This document shows positions 53,235 through 62,111 of a stretch of 62,259 nt of DNA, piece after piece; the first letter of the stretch is position 1, and each line of letters opens with the position of its first letter. A program made the translations under genes and the position numbers. The notes under the pieces are model-generated. The model did no database searches. It worked only from the letters and a program-made list of their open reading frames with translations, and was not told the DNA's origin. Source of the DNA: Bacillota bacterium. GTDB taxonomy: Bacteria; Bacillota; Desulfotomaculia; Desulfotomaculales; Pelotomaculaceae. The stretch is from NCBI GenBank assembly GCA_029555205.1, contig JAKPTB010000050.1, positions 1 through 62,259 of the forward strand, given 5' to 3'.

Positions 53235-53330
53235 AGAATTTAGAATGATGAAGCATTTGATTTACCCCAACAACAGGCCCTCCCGCAATCTTTAACGGTT
53301 TATCCTGGTGTATATGTAGTGACCACCTTT

Positions 53331-53843
53331 TTAAGCAACGGAGTTTCTGGTTCTTTTTCCCCACGGTTTTAGCACTGAAATAAAAATGACAGCAATAAGC
53401 AGCATCATTTGGACAGCACCTAAATAGTTGCTCATTTGCCTGAAATAAAGGTAGGCCGTATTTTGAAGCGCCAGAACGCGTTCTGCTCCGGCTATGGCTG
53501 TCGCTCCATTGGTCCAGGGACCCAAAAAAAAGGTGCCGAAGAGAATTTGGGCAATGGTAGAGATCAATTTAAAAATGATCCAGTTGAATTTAAAGAAACC
53601 CCAGTTGGTCAGCCAGCAAAGCAGGATCCCGGTAATCAAAGAACCCATGGCCGCCGGAATAATAAGGAAATCGTCCAGCAGCTTGATGGCTTCGTTAAAG
53701 GCGTAAAGCTCATCACCATTGGGCACGTGGCCTTTGAGCAGGCCTATTAACATCATCGAGAGGCCCGTACCGACCCAGGCACAAACAAAAAAAAGGTGAA
53801 AACCCTTTAACCACTGTCTGCCTTTAATTCCCAACTTGGCCAT
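53331..53843 (-). CDS. DUF2269-like integral membrane protein
   Basis: Protein of 170 residues with four membrane helices (about 13-35, 62-82, 88-110, 138-158) and the short motif WLKGFHLFFVCAWVGTGLS typical of DUF2269 proteins with a conserved His. The function is unknown; a haem- or cofactor-free membrane role has not been shown. The start is ATG at 53843 behind GGGGGTGA. It follows the small helical gene at 53861 by 17 bases and is probably co-transcribed with it and with the MarR gene. Confidence 0.75.
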   Translation of the reverse strand: MAKLGIKGRQWLKGFHLFFVCAWVGTGLSMMLIGLLKGHVPNGDELYAFNEAIKLLDDFLIIPAAMGSLITGILLCWLTNWGFFKFNWIIFKLISTIAQILFGTFFLGPWTNGATAIAGAERVLALQNTAYLYFRQMSNYLGAVQMMLLIAVIFISVLKPWGKRTRNSVA

Positions 53844-53860
53844 ATTACTCACCCCCAGAA

Positions 53861-54100
53861 TTAATCCACCGTGAATAAACACTCCAGCCAGCGCAAATTC
53901 TTGCCCAGTTGCAGGGGATCACCCAACTGCCCCATGGCGCTGTCAATAGCCTTCTCCTCAGGTATTCCCCTGGATATTTGATTTTCAATAATTTCATTCA
54001 AACAATGTTCCAGTTTATTCTTAATCTTATCTTTGTGGAGTATTTGCATACATATGGAGCTCAAATAATTCTGTATCCTTTGGTTGTCTTTCACTCTCAT
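53861..54100 (-). CDS. Small permease-prefix/HAAS-like helical protein
   Basis: Protein of 79 residues, entirely helical. The pattern YLSSICMQILHKDKIKNKL then SRGIPEEKAIDSAMGQLGDP is the short domain found at the N-terminus of PadR-linked permeases (HAAS/DUF1700 type), here without the membrane part. It might regulate the adjacent DUF2269 membrane protein, but this is a guess from proximity. No strong ribosome site was seen. Confidence 0.6.
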   Translation of the reverse strand: MRVKDNQRIQNYLSSICMQILHKDKIKNKLEHCLNEIIENQISRGIPEEKAIDSAMGQLGDPLQLGKNLRWLECLFTVD

Positions 54101-54150
54101 AAATCATCATTCCATTTAGAATTTGAGGTCCAAACGAGAAGATGCCAGAA

Positions 54151-54576
54151 TTATTCCATATTGTAATATATTCTATTCAGCATATCCTTTAGTTCCCTGG
54201 TTTTTTCAGGTCCGATACCATCCAGGGCCCTTTCCAGGATACCTTTTGCCAGGGGTATAAGTTTATCCTTTAATTCCATTCCTTCGTTCGTTATGTAGAT
54301 TAATTTAGCTCTTTTATCCAGCGGATTGGTCTTGCGCACAATAAGGCCCTTCCGGCACAACTTTTCCAAGATTCTTACCGTGTTGGGCAAGTCTTTATAT
54401 ATAGAAACAGACAATTCTTTTGGAGAAACACCGTCTCTTTCCCATAAACGGTTTAGAACACCCCACTGTTCGGGCGTGACATTATAAGTCTTCAGACGCT
54501 GGTGAAATTCGTTTTTTAACTTTGTATTGGTCCTGTTTAAAATGAAACCGATTGATTCATCCAGACTAAAATCCAT
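54151..54576 (-). CDS. MarR family transcriptional regulator (1)
   Basis: Winged-helix regulator of 141 residues. The recognition region is near VSPKELSVSIYKDLPNTVRI with wing RKTNPLDKRAKLIYITNEG. A perfect 19-bp palindrome lies just upstream at 54590-54608, so it probably represses itself and the two membrane-related genes downstream. The ligand is unknown. Confidence 0.9.
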   Translation of the reverse strand: MDFSLDESIGFILNRTNTKLKNEFHQRLKTYNVTPEQWGVLNRLWERDGVSPKELSVSIYKDLPNTVRILEKLCRKGLIVRKTNPLDKRAKLIYITNEGMELKDKLIPLAKGILERALDGIGPEKTRELKDMLNRIYYNME

Positions 54577-54589
54577 CTATTTTTCCAAT

Positions 54590-54608
54590 CATAACAATAG
54601 TTGTTATG
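54590..54608. promoter_or_regulatory. Palindromic operator upstream of MarR (1)
   Basis: Perfect inverted repeat CATAACAA-tag-TTGTTATG starting 14 bases before the regulator start. Such size and place are typical of MarR autoregulation. Confidence 0.7.
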
Positions 54609-55031
54609 ACAATTATATGTGTTCTTCCAGCAGCTGTCAAGGAAGAACAATGTAAGTTACTATATGTAACAAAAAGAGGATCTTCTTTGATTTGGAATTA
54701 TAAAGAAGTTTATACACCTAAATTTTCCTGGCTAATTACCTGACAACTGGCATTAAATGGCCTTTTACCATAAAAATACAACCCCCCTGAATCTTATGGG
54801 GGGAATATCTTTTCTTTATGGAAAATACCGGAAGGTTGCCTGCCAGATTTCCTGCTATATTCATCCAATGCCAGTACTGGTTTAATAACTATTCCAAACC
54901 TTCAATAACGCTTTCAGTACAGCATGGCACTCTACGCCTGAATAAGCATAAATAATCAGGACATGTTCCGCCATATTTATTAATATAATTCTCCTTAAAA
55001 GGCTTATTCTCAAAACATTTAATTAGGTGGA
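54609..55031. other. Intergenic region between two marR genes
   Basis: About 420 AT-rich bases with the terminator at 54782-54803. No gene was recognised. Confidence 0.45.
54782..54803 (-). terminator. Terminator after MarR (2)
   Basis: Stem CCCCCC/GGGGGG with a 10-base loop followed on the minus strand by TTGTATTTTTATG. It lies about 230 bases past the MarR (2) stop. Confidence 0.6.
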
Positions 55032-55457
55032 TTACATTTTATTAACACCATCAATTATTCTTTCCAAATAATTGACAAATTGCTCCTGCTCTTCTTTGGA
55101 AAGAATATCTAAAACAGACTGGTTTGTTAGTTTAATTGTTTTCTCAATTGGCTCCCGGAGTTGAATTCCTTTCTCAGTTAAGACCACCCTGATGGCCCTG
55201 CGATCATTTGGATCCGGCTCTCTTTTGATCAGGTCCTTATTTGCCATTCGATCAAGAATTCCTGTAATAGTTGAACCATCCAAACTCAGTTTCTGGGCGA
55301 TTTGAGTAGCCGTCCGCTCATTCTTAATCCAGAGGCAGCTTAATATGGCATATTGTACCGGTGTAACATCGAACTTATGAAGCCTGGCTCTAAAATAATT
55401 GAGTACGTTTTGGTGAGCCTTTGTCAATAAAAAATTGATACATTGATTTAATTCCAT
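55032..55457 (-). CDS. MarR family transcriptional regulator (2)
   Basis: Winged-helix regulator of 141 residues, of the same length as its neighbour. The helix-turn-helix is in ATQIAQKLSLDGSTITGILD and the wing in KREPDPNDRRAIRVVLTEKG. It has its own palindrome (55507-55521). No target operon is adjacent other than itself; the pair may have arisen by an old duplication, though the sequences are well diverged. Confidence 0.9.
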   Translation of the reverse strand: MELNQCINFLLTKAHQNVLNYFRARLHKFDVTPVQYAILSCLWIKNERTATQIAQKLSLDGSTITGILDRMANKDLIKREPDPNDRRAIRVVLTEKGIQLREPIEKTIKLTNQSVLDILSKEEQEQFVNYLERIIDGVNKM

Positions 55458-55506
55458 TATGCAAATCTTTTCCTTTCCCTTAATATGGTTTCTCTGTCTA
55501 GATCAA

Positions 55507-55521
55507 ACTTGTTTTACAAGT
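55507..55521. promoter_or_regulatory. Palindromic operator upstream of MarR (2)
   Basis: Perfect inverted repeat ACTTGT-ttt-ACAAGT, 50 bases upstream of the start. Probably the autoregulatory site. Confidence 0.6.
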
Positions 55522-55650
55522 AATGTGTTTTAGTTTTAAAAGTTCATTCAAATACATATATAATTATAACTCATATTACTCTTTAGTAAAAGAATCAATA
55601 ATAGCAGCAACCCCCCACATCTCCAGGAAGCCCCTCAGGCTAAATACGTT

Positions 55651-57078
55651 CTAATCCTTGCCTTTAATCACCGCCAACGGCAGTAGCCTTGCTACCGGAT
55701 TTGTAAAACCGATTTCAGTCAGGACATTCACTACCTGGTCGATATCCTTGTAGGCGCCGGGAGCTTCGTCTAAAAGGTCCTTATAGTTCCTGCTGTTATA
55801 AATCACTCCGTCCATGCTTTGTTCAAACTGCTCTCTGGATATACTCTTTATTGCAGCCGTCCTGGACAGCGTCCTGCCTGCACCATGATTGGCTGAATAA
55901 AAGGATTCGGCCGCTTTTTCGGTACCTGTTAAAACATATGACGCCGTGCCCATGCTCCCGGGAACAAGGACCGGGTGGCCTGTTCCCCGGTATAAAGGCG
56001 GGTTGCCCAAGTGGCCGGGTGGCAGGGCACGGGTTGCTCCCTTACGATGCACCAGTACCTTTTGCCCTTTGTGCGTCTCCCATTTGGCAATATTATGAGC
56101 CACGTCATAAACCAACTGCAGGCCCAGGTCCGCCGGGTTGCGTTGAAAAACATCGCCAAAGGCACAGCGGACGTCATGGGTAATTAATTGCCGGTTGGCA
56201 AAAGCAAAGTTGACCGCGCAGGCCATAGCTGCGTAGTATTCCAACCCCTCCCTGGAATCGGCAGGAGCACAGGCCAGACCCCGGTCAGGCACTTCGATGC
56301 CGTGTTTGCGGGCAGCCGGAAGCAGGCTTTTACTGAAATCCTTACAAATCTGATGGCCGAAACCCCGGCTGCCGGTATGAATCATCACGGTCAGAAAACC
56401 GGGGAATAAACCAAAACGTTTCCCCGCTTCCTGGTCATATACTTCCTGGACAGCCTGTAATTCAATAAAATGATTGCCTCCGCCCAGTGTGCCCAGTTGA
56501 AGGGAACCGCGGCTACAGGCTTCCTTGCTGACCGCTCCCAAATCGGCGCCGGACAGGCAGCCCCCTTCCTCGGTTTTCTCCACGTCATCCGGCCAACCAT
56601 AGCCGTATTCGACAATTCGCCGGGAGCCGGCATGGACCACCTCTTCAAAAATTTTTCTGGTGATACCCTTATGTTTGCCCCTTCTCCCCACTCCGGTGGG
56701 CACATACTCCTCAATCCTGTTAATCAGGGCACGCAAGACGGATAAACCCGTTTCAGCAGCCTTAATCCCGGTTGTCAGCAGACGAACCCCGCAGTTTATG
56801 TCCATTCCCACCGCCCCGGCTGAGATCACTCCGTCAGCGGTTGTTGCCATCACTCCCCCGATGGGCAGGCCAAAACCCTCATGAATGTCCGGCATACCGC
56901 AAACCCTGCCCACAACACCCGGTAAACAGGCTGCATTAGCCAGCTGCTGAAGTGATTTATCTTCCCTTACCAGGGGCAATAGGTGGTGGTTAAGGTATAC
57001 TATACCCTCAACGTGCATATTTCCCCGGCGTCTCAGGATATACCTGTTTCTTCCTTCCCTCACAAGCTCCGGATTCAT
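55651..57078 (-). CDS. rtcB: RNA-splicing ligase RtcB
   Basis: GTP-dependent RNA ligase of 475 residues that joins 2',3'-cyclic phosphate or 3'-phosphate ends to 5'-OH ends. Metal and catalytic motifs are complete: MPDIHEGFGLPIGGV, GAVGMDINCGVRLL, GGGNHFIELQ, MIHTGSRGFGHQI and the guanylylated His in SANHGAGRTLSR. The length is normal. The archease partner is not adjacent. It is monocistronic. Confidence 0.95.
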   Translation of the reverse strand: MNPELVREGRNRYILRRRGNMHVEGIVYLNHHLLPLVREDKSLQQLANAACLPGVVGRVCGMPDIHEGFGLPIGGVMATTADGVISAGAVGMDINCGVRLLTTGIKAAETGLSVLRALINRIEEYVPTGVGRRGKHKGITRKIFEEVVHAGSRRIVEYGYGWPDDVEKTEEGGCLSGADLGAVSKEACSRGSLQLGTLGGGNHFIELQAVQEVYDQEAGKRFGLFPGFLTVMIHTGSRGFGHQICKDFSKSLLPAARKHGIEVPDRGLACAPADSREGLEYYAAMACAVNFAFANRQLITHDVRCAFGDVFQRNPADLGLQLVYDVAHNIAKWETHKGQKVLVHRKGATRALPPGHLGNPPLYRGTGHPVLVPGSMGTASYVLTGTEKAAESFYSANHGAGRTLSRTAAIKSISREQFEQSMDGVIYNSRNYKDLLDEAPGAYKDIDQVVNVLTEIGFTNPVARLLPLAVIKGKD

Positions 57079-57470
57079 ATAAAAAACCTCTCAGTCCTCA
57101 ACGCAATCATACTGCTGATTTCTAATGGGCAGGTTAATACTGCCTGTCCGGAGAAACCGGACAAGTAAAAGCAGCCGGGCTGAACAACAGGGCACAGCCA
57201 GGAATTGGCATTCATTAGTAACTTAACAACTGTTATGAGTTCAGCAATATTGTCCGTTCTTGGGTAATCAATATTTTGTCTACAAAGATTTTAACATAAA
57301 AACGTCTTGAAGTTCAGTATTGTTATTACAAAATATCTTAGCAGCATTCACATAATCAATCTGTTCAGGTTAATAAAGACTATGAATGGAAAAGGGTAAT
57401 AACTGGCCAAAAGAGCAGTTGCTGGTTTTGCAGGAGCGGATTCTTTAAAAGGAGTTAATGAACCGTCTCC
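57079..57470. other. Intergenic region, no gene recognised
   Basis: About 390 AT-rich bases between rtcB and the pseudouridine synthase gene, both minus strand. No clear structural RNA or terminator was seen. Confidence 0.4.
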
Positions 57471-58352
57471 TTAATCCTCGTTGATCAGCTTTTGCATATC
57501 CCCGGGTAACGGAGCTTCCAATGTTAATCCTTCGCCGGTAACCGGATGGGTTAAGCTAATCCTGCAACAGTGTAAGGCCTGCCTGCTAATCCCTTCCTCC
57601 CGCCCGCCATAGAGCATGTCCCCCACCAGCGGATGCCCGATATGGCTCAGATGAACCCTGATCTGATGGGTTCGCCCCGTTGCCAGGCGCAGCTTTAGAA
57701 ATGTTGCATCAGTCAAATAATTTAGTACGGTATAATATGTTAAAGCCTTCTTGCCGTCAGGACAAACCCTTCGTTTTACCCTGCTGTCATCACTCCGGGC
57801 TACGGGAAGGTCAATTATGCCCTGCTCCTGTGCAATCAAACCATGTACTACAGCAAGGTATTCCCGCTGCAGCCCGCCGTTGGACAATTGTTGCCCCAAC
57901 CGGAAGGCGGCATAAGCGTGTTTTGCTATAACAACTAAACCGGAGGTGTTCCGGTCCAATCGTGACATCGGGCGAAAAGCCGCTTCTATACCCTTTTCAA
58001 GGTAGTAATGTAAAACTGCATTGGCCAGCGTATTTTCCTGTTCGTGTTTTAAAGGATGAACAAGCATGTCCGGTGGTTTATTTACAACCAGAATATGCCC
58101 GTCTTCAAATACAAAATCAATGGGTATGGGCTGGGGAAGCACATTGGTAAATTCATCAAACCGCAATGAAATACTTATCCTGTCTCCACCCTGCAGGCGC
58201 CTGCTCAGAATAACAGGCTGACCGTTTAAAAGCACGCCGGACAGGCGTTTCAATCTTCGGATCATGCTACGGGAAAAACCGAGCACATTTTTCAAAAACT
58301 GTTCTATGCTGAGACCTGCTTCCGCCTCAGTCACCTGACGCTCAAGTTTCAA
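57471..58352 (-). CDS. RluD/RluA family pseudouridine synthase
   Basis: Protein of 293 residues with an N-terminal S4 RNA-binding domain (about 12-75, FLKNVLGFSRSMIRRLKRL) and a catalytic domain whose Asp is in MSRLDRNTSGLVVIAKH; the C-terminal motif RTHQIRVHLSHIGHPLVGD is typical. It makes pseudouridine in 23S rRNA or tRNA; which position cannot be told. It is monocistronic. Confidence 0.92.
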   Translation of the reverse strand: MKLERQVTEAEAGLSIEQFLKNVLGFSRSMIRRLKRLSGVLLNGQPVILSRRLQGGDRISISLRFDEFTNVLPQPIPIDFVFEDGHILVVNKPPDMLVHPLKHEQENTLANAVLHYYLEKGIEAAFRPMSRLDRNTSGLVVIAKHAYAAFRLGQQLSNGGLQREYLAVVHGLIAQEQGIIDLPVARSDDSRVKRRVCPDGKKALTYYTVLNYLTDATFLKLRLATGRTHQIRVHLSHIGHPLVGDMLYGGREEGISRQALHCCRISLTHPVTGEGLTLEAPLPGDMQKLINED

Positions 58353-59029
58353 TCCATACTCCTCATATTATGTAAGCATTATAATTACCGGGAAATCTGT
58401 TTAACGGTCTTTTCAATTACTCTTCTCAATTACTATAGATTGTCCAGGGCACGATTCCTGATACATTGGCCTGTTGGATCAATAGATTTTATTCGACAAA
58501 ATCCATCTTTGCCCTGTTCTTTTCCAGTTACAAATTAAGTTGTTATCTGGTTGCCTGAAATCCCTTACCGCTATTAGATCAACGCCTTAAAGTGTTTCTC
58601 AAATATTTCGAACAGCGCTGCAGATTGAGCTCACAATAGGACAAACAGAAAGATCCTTCAATAACATTTTACAGATATTGTTAACAATAACCATTAATCA
58701 CATCGAACTAACACCGTAATCTGGCAATCTAAATTTAAAGTAAAATGTAGTTCCTTCCGGAACGTTCTTTATATCCAAATTAATATCCAAATTAGCTTTA
58801 GGCCTTATAACAATGCTGTAACCCACCCGGTAAGCTTTGACAGCATTTAGCCGGTGCTCAGAGGTGCCCTTGGTGGTACAATAAAACTGCACACTCCAAA
58901 CACATGGAATGTGCAATTACAACGTATTCGGCAGGCTTAATTAGTTTTCAATTACAATTCTTGACGATGACAATAGAGCATTTTAATTTTTAGAATTAGT
59001 CTCCGCCAACCCACTTCTTGTCTTTACTT
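58353..59029. other. Intergenic region with a possible histidine-kinase remnant
   Basis: About 680 AT-rich bases. The only feature of note is the short open frame at 58698-58916, treated separately. Confidence 0.4.
58698..58916 (-). pseudogene. Possible remnant of a histidine-kinase ATPase C-terminus
   Basis: A 72-codon frame whose second half (VGYSIVIRPKANLD and VPEGTTFYFKFRLP) resembles the last part of a sensor kinase ATPase domain, which usually reads GLGLSIVK...GKGTTFYFTLP with near-identical spacing. The glycine-rich G2 box is degraded and no upstream kinase sequence remains. Weak evidence. Confidence 0.3.
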
Positions 59030-60097
59030 TTACTTTTGAAGTTCCTGTTTATTTGCGGGGACTTTTATTTCCCCGCTGATAATACCGGTTTTAATCTCTT
59101 CCAGACGGGGTTTCAAATCCGCCAGCAGGGCTTCGTTAATACTGTTTTCGGCATAATAAACGCCATCGTCCTTCAGCCCGTACTCATAGTAACCTCCGGC
59201 CAGCTCGCCCTTCAGCTGGAGGCTCACACTGTCATAAACAGCTTTGCTCACACCCTTGATAACGCTGGTCAGGACATAAGGCTGCTGTTCTTCAGGCAGG
59301 GTAAAAGTCTGGTCCGTATCTTCGCCGATAACCAGCCTGCCCCGGGAAGTTACAACTTCATTAACACCATTACCCGATTGTCCTGCAGCATGGCAGATGA
59401 CATCGGCGCCGTTTTCCATCTGCCCGGCCGCCAGTTCTCCGGCTTTTTCCGGACTACGAAAGCCCTCCAGCCCTGTCCCTACATAGCTGGAAAGCACAAC
59501 TATATCCGGCTTAACATATTTTGCCCCGGCGATATAACCTGCTTCAAATCTTTCAATAACGGGCGCCGGGATGCCGCCAATAAAGCCAATTGTCCCGCTC
59601 TTTGTCTTCATGGCAGCGGCTGCACCGGCCAGGAAAGCACCTTCATGCTCTTTAAATGTAAAGCAACTGATATTGTTGTTTGATTTGAGGCCGTCAATAA
59701 AAGCATCGATTAAAACAAATCTGGTTAAGGGGTAATCAAGGGCTACTTCTTCTATTATACTGGTGAAAAATTGTCCCATACCCAGCACAAGATCATACTC
59801 TTCCTGAGCCAGGGAACGGAGCAACTTTTCCCTGTCGGCTTCTTCCACCGGTTCCAGGCATTGCACCTGAACATGGGTGCCGAATTCTTTCTGGGCTTTT
59901 TGCAACCCATCATAGGCTGCATCATTAAATGCCATGTCGCCGCGGCCACCTACATCCAGAACCAGCCCCACCTTTAGCGGTTCACTATCCTGTTTCCGGC
60001 TGCCGGTGGGATCGAAAATACTGCTGCAACCAGAAGCTACAGCTAAGAGCAACGTTACCATTAATAACCATATAATAATCAATACGTTCCTGTTCAT
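59030..60097 (-). CDS. BMP family substrate-binding lipoprotein
   Basis: Lipoprotein of 355 residues of the BMP/PnrA (Med) family, which binds nucleosides or acts as a sensor. The signal peptide ends in the lipobox VASGC; the mature fold shows VGLVLDVGGRGDMAFNDAAYDG, FLAGAAAAMKTKSGTIGFIGG and ADVICHAAGQSGNGVNE. No ABC ATPase or permease gene is adjacent, so it either serves a remote transporter or has another role. Confidence 0.9.
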   Translation of the reverse strand: MNRNVLIIIWLLMVTLLLAVASGCSSIFDPTGSRKQDSEPLKVGLVLDVGGRGDMAFNDAAYDGLQKAQKEFGTHVQVQCLEPVEEADREKLLRSLAQEEYDLVLGMGQFFTSIIEEVALDYPLTRFVLIDAFIDGLKSNNNISCFTFKEHEGAFLAGAAAAMKTKSGTIGFIGGIPAPVIERFEAGYIAGAKYVKPDIVVLSSYVGTGLEGFRSPEKAGELAAGQMENGADVICHAAGQSGNGVNEVVTSRGRLVIGEDTDQTFTLPEEQQPYVLTSVIKGVSKAVYDSVSLQLKGELAGGYYEYGLKDDGVYYAENSINEALLADLKPRLEEIKTGIISGEIKVPANKQELQK

Positions 60098-60579
60098 TTT
60101 TCGTCACTCCTGTCAATTCAATGAATGCAATCAACGTTAAGATTCATTGTTCTGATAATCTTTAAGACACCTTCCTTTAGTATAAAATATATTATTCTTT
60201 AACAATTCACGATGAGAATTGATGTTCCTCTTTTTATTGACAAAATTTTTCGTGAAACTGGCTTAAAAACCTGGCCCTGAATCAAGTTAACATAAAAAAA
60301 CCGGTCAAACCGGGAACTTCATGCATATGCAAAAATTTACATTATTAATTTAAATATTAATTAATCAAGATTGGTTAGAAGAACGTCAACAGGGGAGAAA
60401 CTTGATTAATAGCAAAGTATACATTAAGAAGGTTCACAATAATATTAATAAGTCAGGTTTATTTAAAGGCTCATTAAAAAAATAGCTTAAGACCTGTTTG
60501 GACATCTAGCGGTAGGTTTACATTCACGCTGTAAAACTGACGGCTTCCCATTTTTTAACAGAGTACAGTTACATTTAAA
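60098..60579. other. Intergenic region with one terminator
   Basis: About 480 very AT-rich bases. It includes the terminator at 60294-60314 and the promoter region of the BMP lipoprotein gene. No gene was recognised. Confidence 0.4.
60294..60314 (-). terminator. Intrinsic terminator
   Basis: On the minus strand CCCGGT-ttg-ACCGG followed by TTTTTTTATG. It lies 266 bases past the stop of the small gene at 60580 and upstream of the BMP gene. Confidence 0.7.
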
Positions 60580-60786
60580 TTAATAACGTTTCTTATATTG
60601 ATTACAACTCTTAACGTTAGGACGTTCCCTGTTGTAGCAGGCGCGATCATAGTCATAGGCACAGCTGTCACAAAGGAACTTACTGTTTGAATCTGAAGAA
60701 TAATTACCGGACATCCTGTTTTTCAGAAAATAATAAACCAGGCAAAACCCGGTAACTATCATCATTGCTATTACTAGTTCTTTCAT
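60580..60786 (-). CDS. Small membrane-anchored cysteine-rich protein
   Basis: Protein of 68 residues, not recognised. One N-terminal membrane helix (about 3-20) is followed by a hydrophilic part with four cysteines in CDSC-x7-C-x10-C spacing, which could bind a metal. The start is ATG at 60786 behind GGAGATGAAAAC; the frame stays open upstream without a ribosome site. Confidence 0.6.
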   Translation of the reverse strand: MKELVIAMMIVTGFCLVYYFLKNRMSGNYSSDSNSKFLCDSCAYDYDRACYNRERPNVKSCNQYKKRY

Positions 60787-61129
60787 GTTTTCATCTCCAT
60801 TTACTTTTTGTTCTCTAGAAGAAAGTTCCGCCGGCACCCGGGTAGTTCGAGCCATTGCTCAACTCATAGTTCTTGAAGTAACCAAGAAATCCTTCTAAAA
60901 CAAGGAGAATGTCATATAGTTATGTCCGCCTTGCCGCCTTTCACCTTAGCTTCGATTTGCAGGTTTTTTCGAACAGGAGGGGAAGTGATAAGCCGGGTTA
61001 AATCCCGGCTTTCGCTATCCTTAAAATTGAATTTTAGTCCTTCTGCCGGCGTCAGCGGCATGATAACCTAATTTAATATGGTAGTCAAATTTAATAAATA
61101 ACAACATTTGATTGCAAAGCCACTTTTTA

Positions 61130-61813
61130 CTATTTCAGCAATGGACACTTGCACTTTTTGCATAAGTCATCCTTTATGTCGTTTAAATAAGCGCAGGCGT
61201 TACAAAAGATAATTTCATCCCCGGATTTATCGTATTTTTCAATTGAATTCAACCCACCATGATGCCGAACTTTGTCACCTATTTGGTAGTAATTAAAAAC
61301 AGTATCGTCATCTTCGGCGCTTTTGGTGTAAATCTTGCCGTCATCTCTCTTGATGATTACGCTGAACAGAGTATATTGCTCCCAGTAATGCCCCCTATCG
61401 CCGGTGTTCCGTTTACGCCTTTTTTGGTGGATTTGTTTATCAACCACCACGCCGTCCCAGGTAGTGCTCCTGCTTCTGCCCATGCTCTGGAACAGGGCAA
61501 TGGCAAGGAACATCCCGCCGATGCCCAGGCCGATATAGAGCGTCTCGGGATTATCCATTTCCGCACTGGTCTCGCCATAGATATAAAAACCCACTACGGC
61601 GGCCAGCGCCAGGATCGAGGCAAATATATACGACCCGCGTTTGGTATTTTTTATGTAGCGGGCAAAAGCCGGATCGTTAATCCGGGTTGAAAAGCCGATT
61701 AACTCTTTACTGACAGGCTCTTCCTTTTTCGCAGCTCCCGGCAAGGCAATGCCGCAGTTAGTACAGAACCTGACGCTTTTATCCGAATCGAACCCACAGT
61801 AAGGACAGAGCAT
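61130..61813 (-). CDS. Membrane protein with N- and C-terminal zinc ribbons
   Basis: Protein of 227 residues. An N-terminal zinc ribbon (CPYCGFDSDKSVRFCTNCG), two membrane helices (about 63-82 and 90-108), a soluble domain of DUF2500 appearance (WDGVVVDKQIHQKRR, YTLFSVIIKRDDGKIY) and a C-terminal zinc ribbon (CNACAYLNDIKDDLCKKC) follow in order. The function is unknown. The gene follows a truncated glycine-rich gene by 36 bases. Confidence 0.7.
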   Translation of the reverse strand: MLCPYCGFDSDKSVRFCTNCGIALPGAAKKEEPVSKELIGFSTRINDPAFARYIKNTKRGSYIFASILALAAVVGFYIYGETSAEMDNPETLYIGLGIGGMFLAIALFQSMGRSRSTTWDGVVVDKQIHQKRRKRNTGDRGHYWEQYTLFSVIIKRDDGKIYTKSAEDDDTVFNYYQIGDKVRHHGGLNSIEKYDKSGDEIIFCNACAYLNDIKDDLCKKCKCPLLK

Positions 61814-61849
61814 ATATCTTTCCTCCCAACGCTTTGATGTATATACTCG

Positions 61850-62035
61850 CTAGCGGCCGCCATAACTCGAACCACCGCCGCCACCGCCGCCGCCGGAAGA
61901 AAATCCGCCCCCACCGCCGGAACCTGACGATGATCTGCTTACCGCCTTATGAGCGATTTTAAGCGAGCGTTCCATTACAGTTCCTATATTATTAAAGCAT
62001 TCCTGTAATCTTTGAAAACCACCTTTGAAAAAAGA
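61850..62035 (-). pseudogene. 3' fragment of a glycine-rich membrane protein gene cut by IS110
   Basis: The last 60 codons end in a Ser/Gly-rich tail (SSSGSGGGGGFSSGGGGGGG, then SYGGR) of the kind found at the C-terminus of TPM-domain or DUF2207 membrane proteins. The upstream part of the frame runs into the IS110-family element at about 62035, with no domain left, so the gene is probably inactivated by the insertion. The exact boundary cannot be fixed from one end. Confidence 0.55.
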
Positions 62036-62107
62036 GACGCCCATCAATACAATGGTAATGTGCTGATCCCCCAAAGAAAGGCACAAAACCAGATTGAGGA
62101 GGCGTCC
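62033..62107 (+). ncRNA. Nested hairpin at the IS110 left end covering the transposase ribosome site
   Basis: An imperfect long stem (GACGCC-CATCAAT at 62036-62048 with ATTGAGGAGGCGTC at 62093-62106) encloses TGG/CCA and GTGC/GCAC pairs around a 17-base loop. The right arm contains GAGGAGG, the transposase ribosome site, 9 bases before its ATG. IS110 elements encode a structured bridge RNA in an end region; this hairpin may be part of it, or may simply block translation from read-through transcripts. Confidence 0.45.
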
Positions 62108-62111
62108 CTAT

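Noticed and set aside
60991..61010. Hairpin AGCCGGG/CCCGGCT as terminator of the zinc-ribbon gene
   Set aside because: It is 120 bases past the stop and lacks a T-run on the minus strand; too weak to list.
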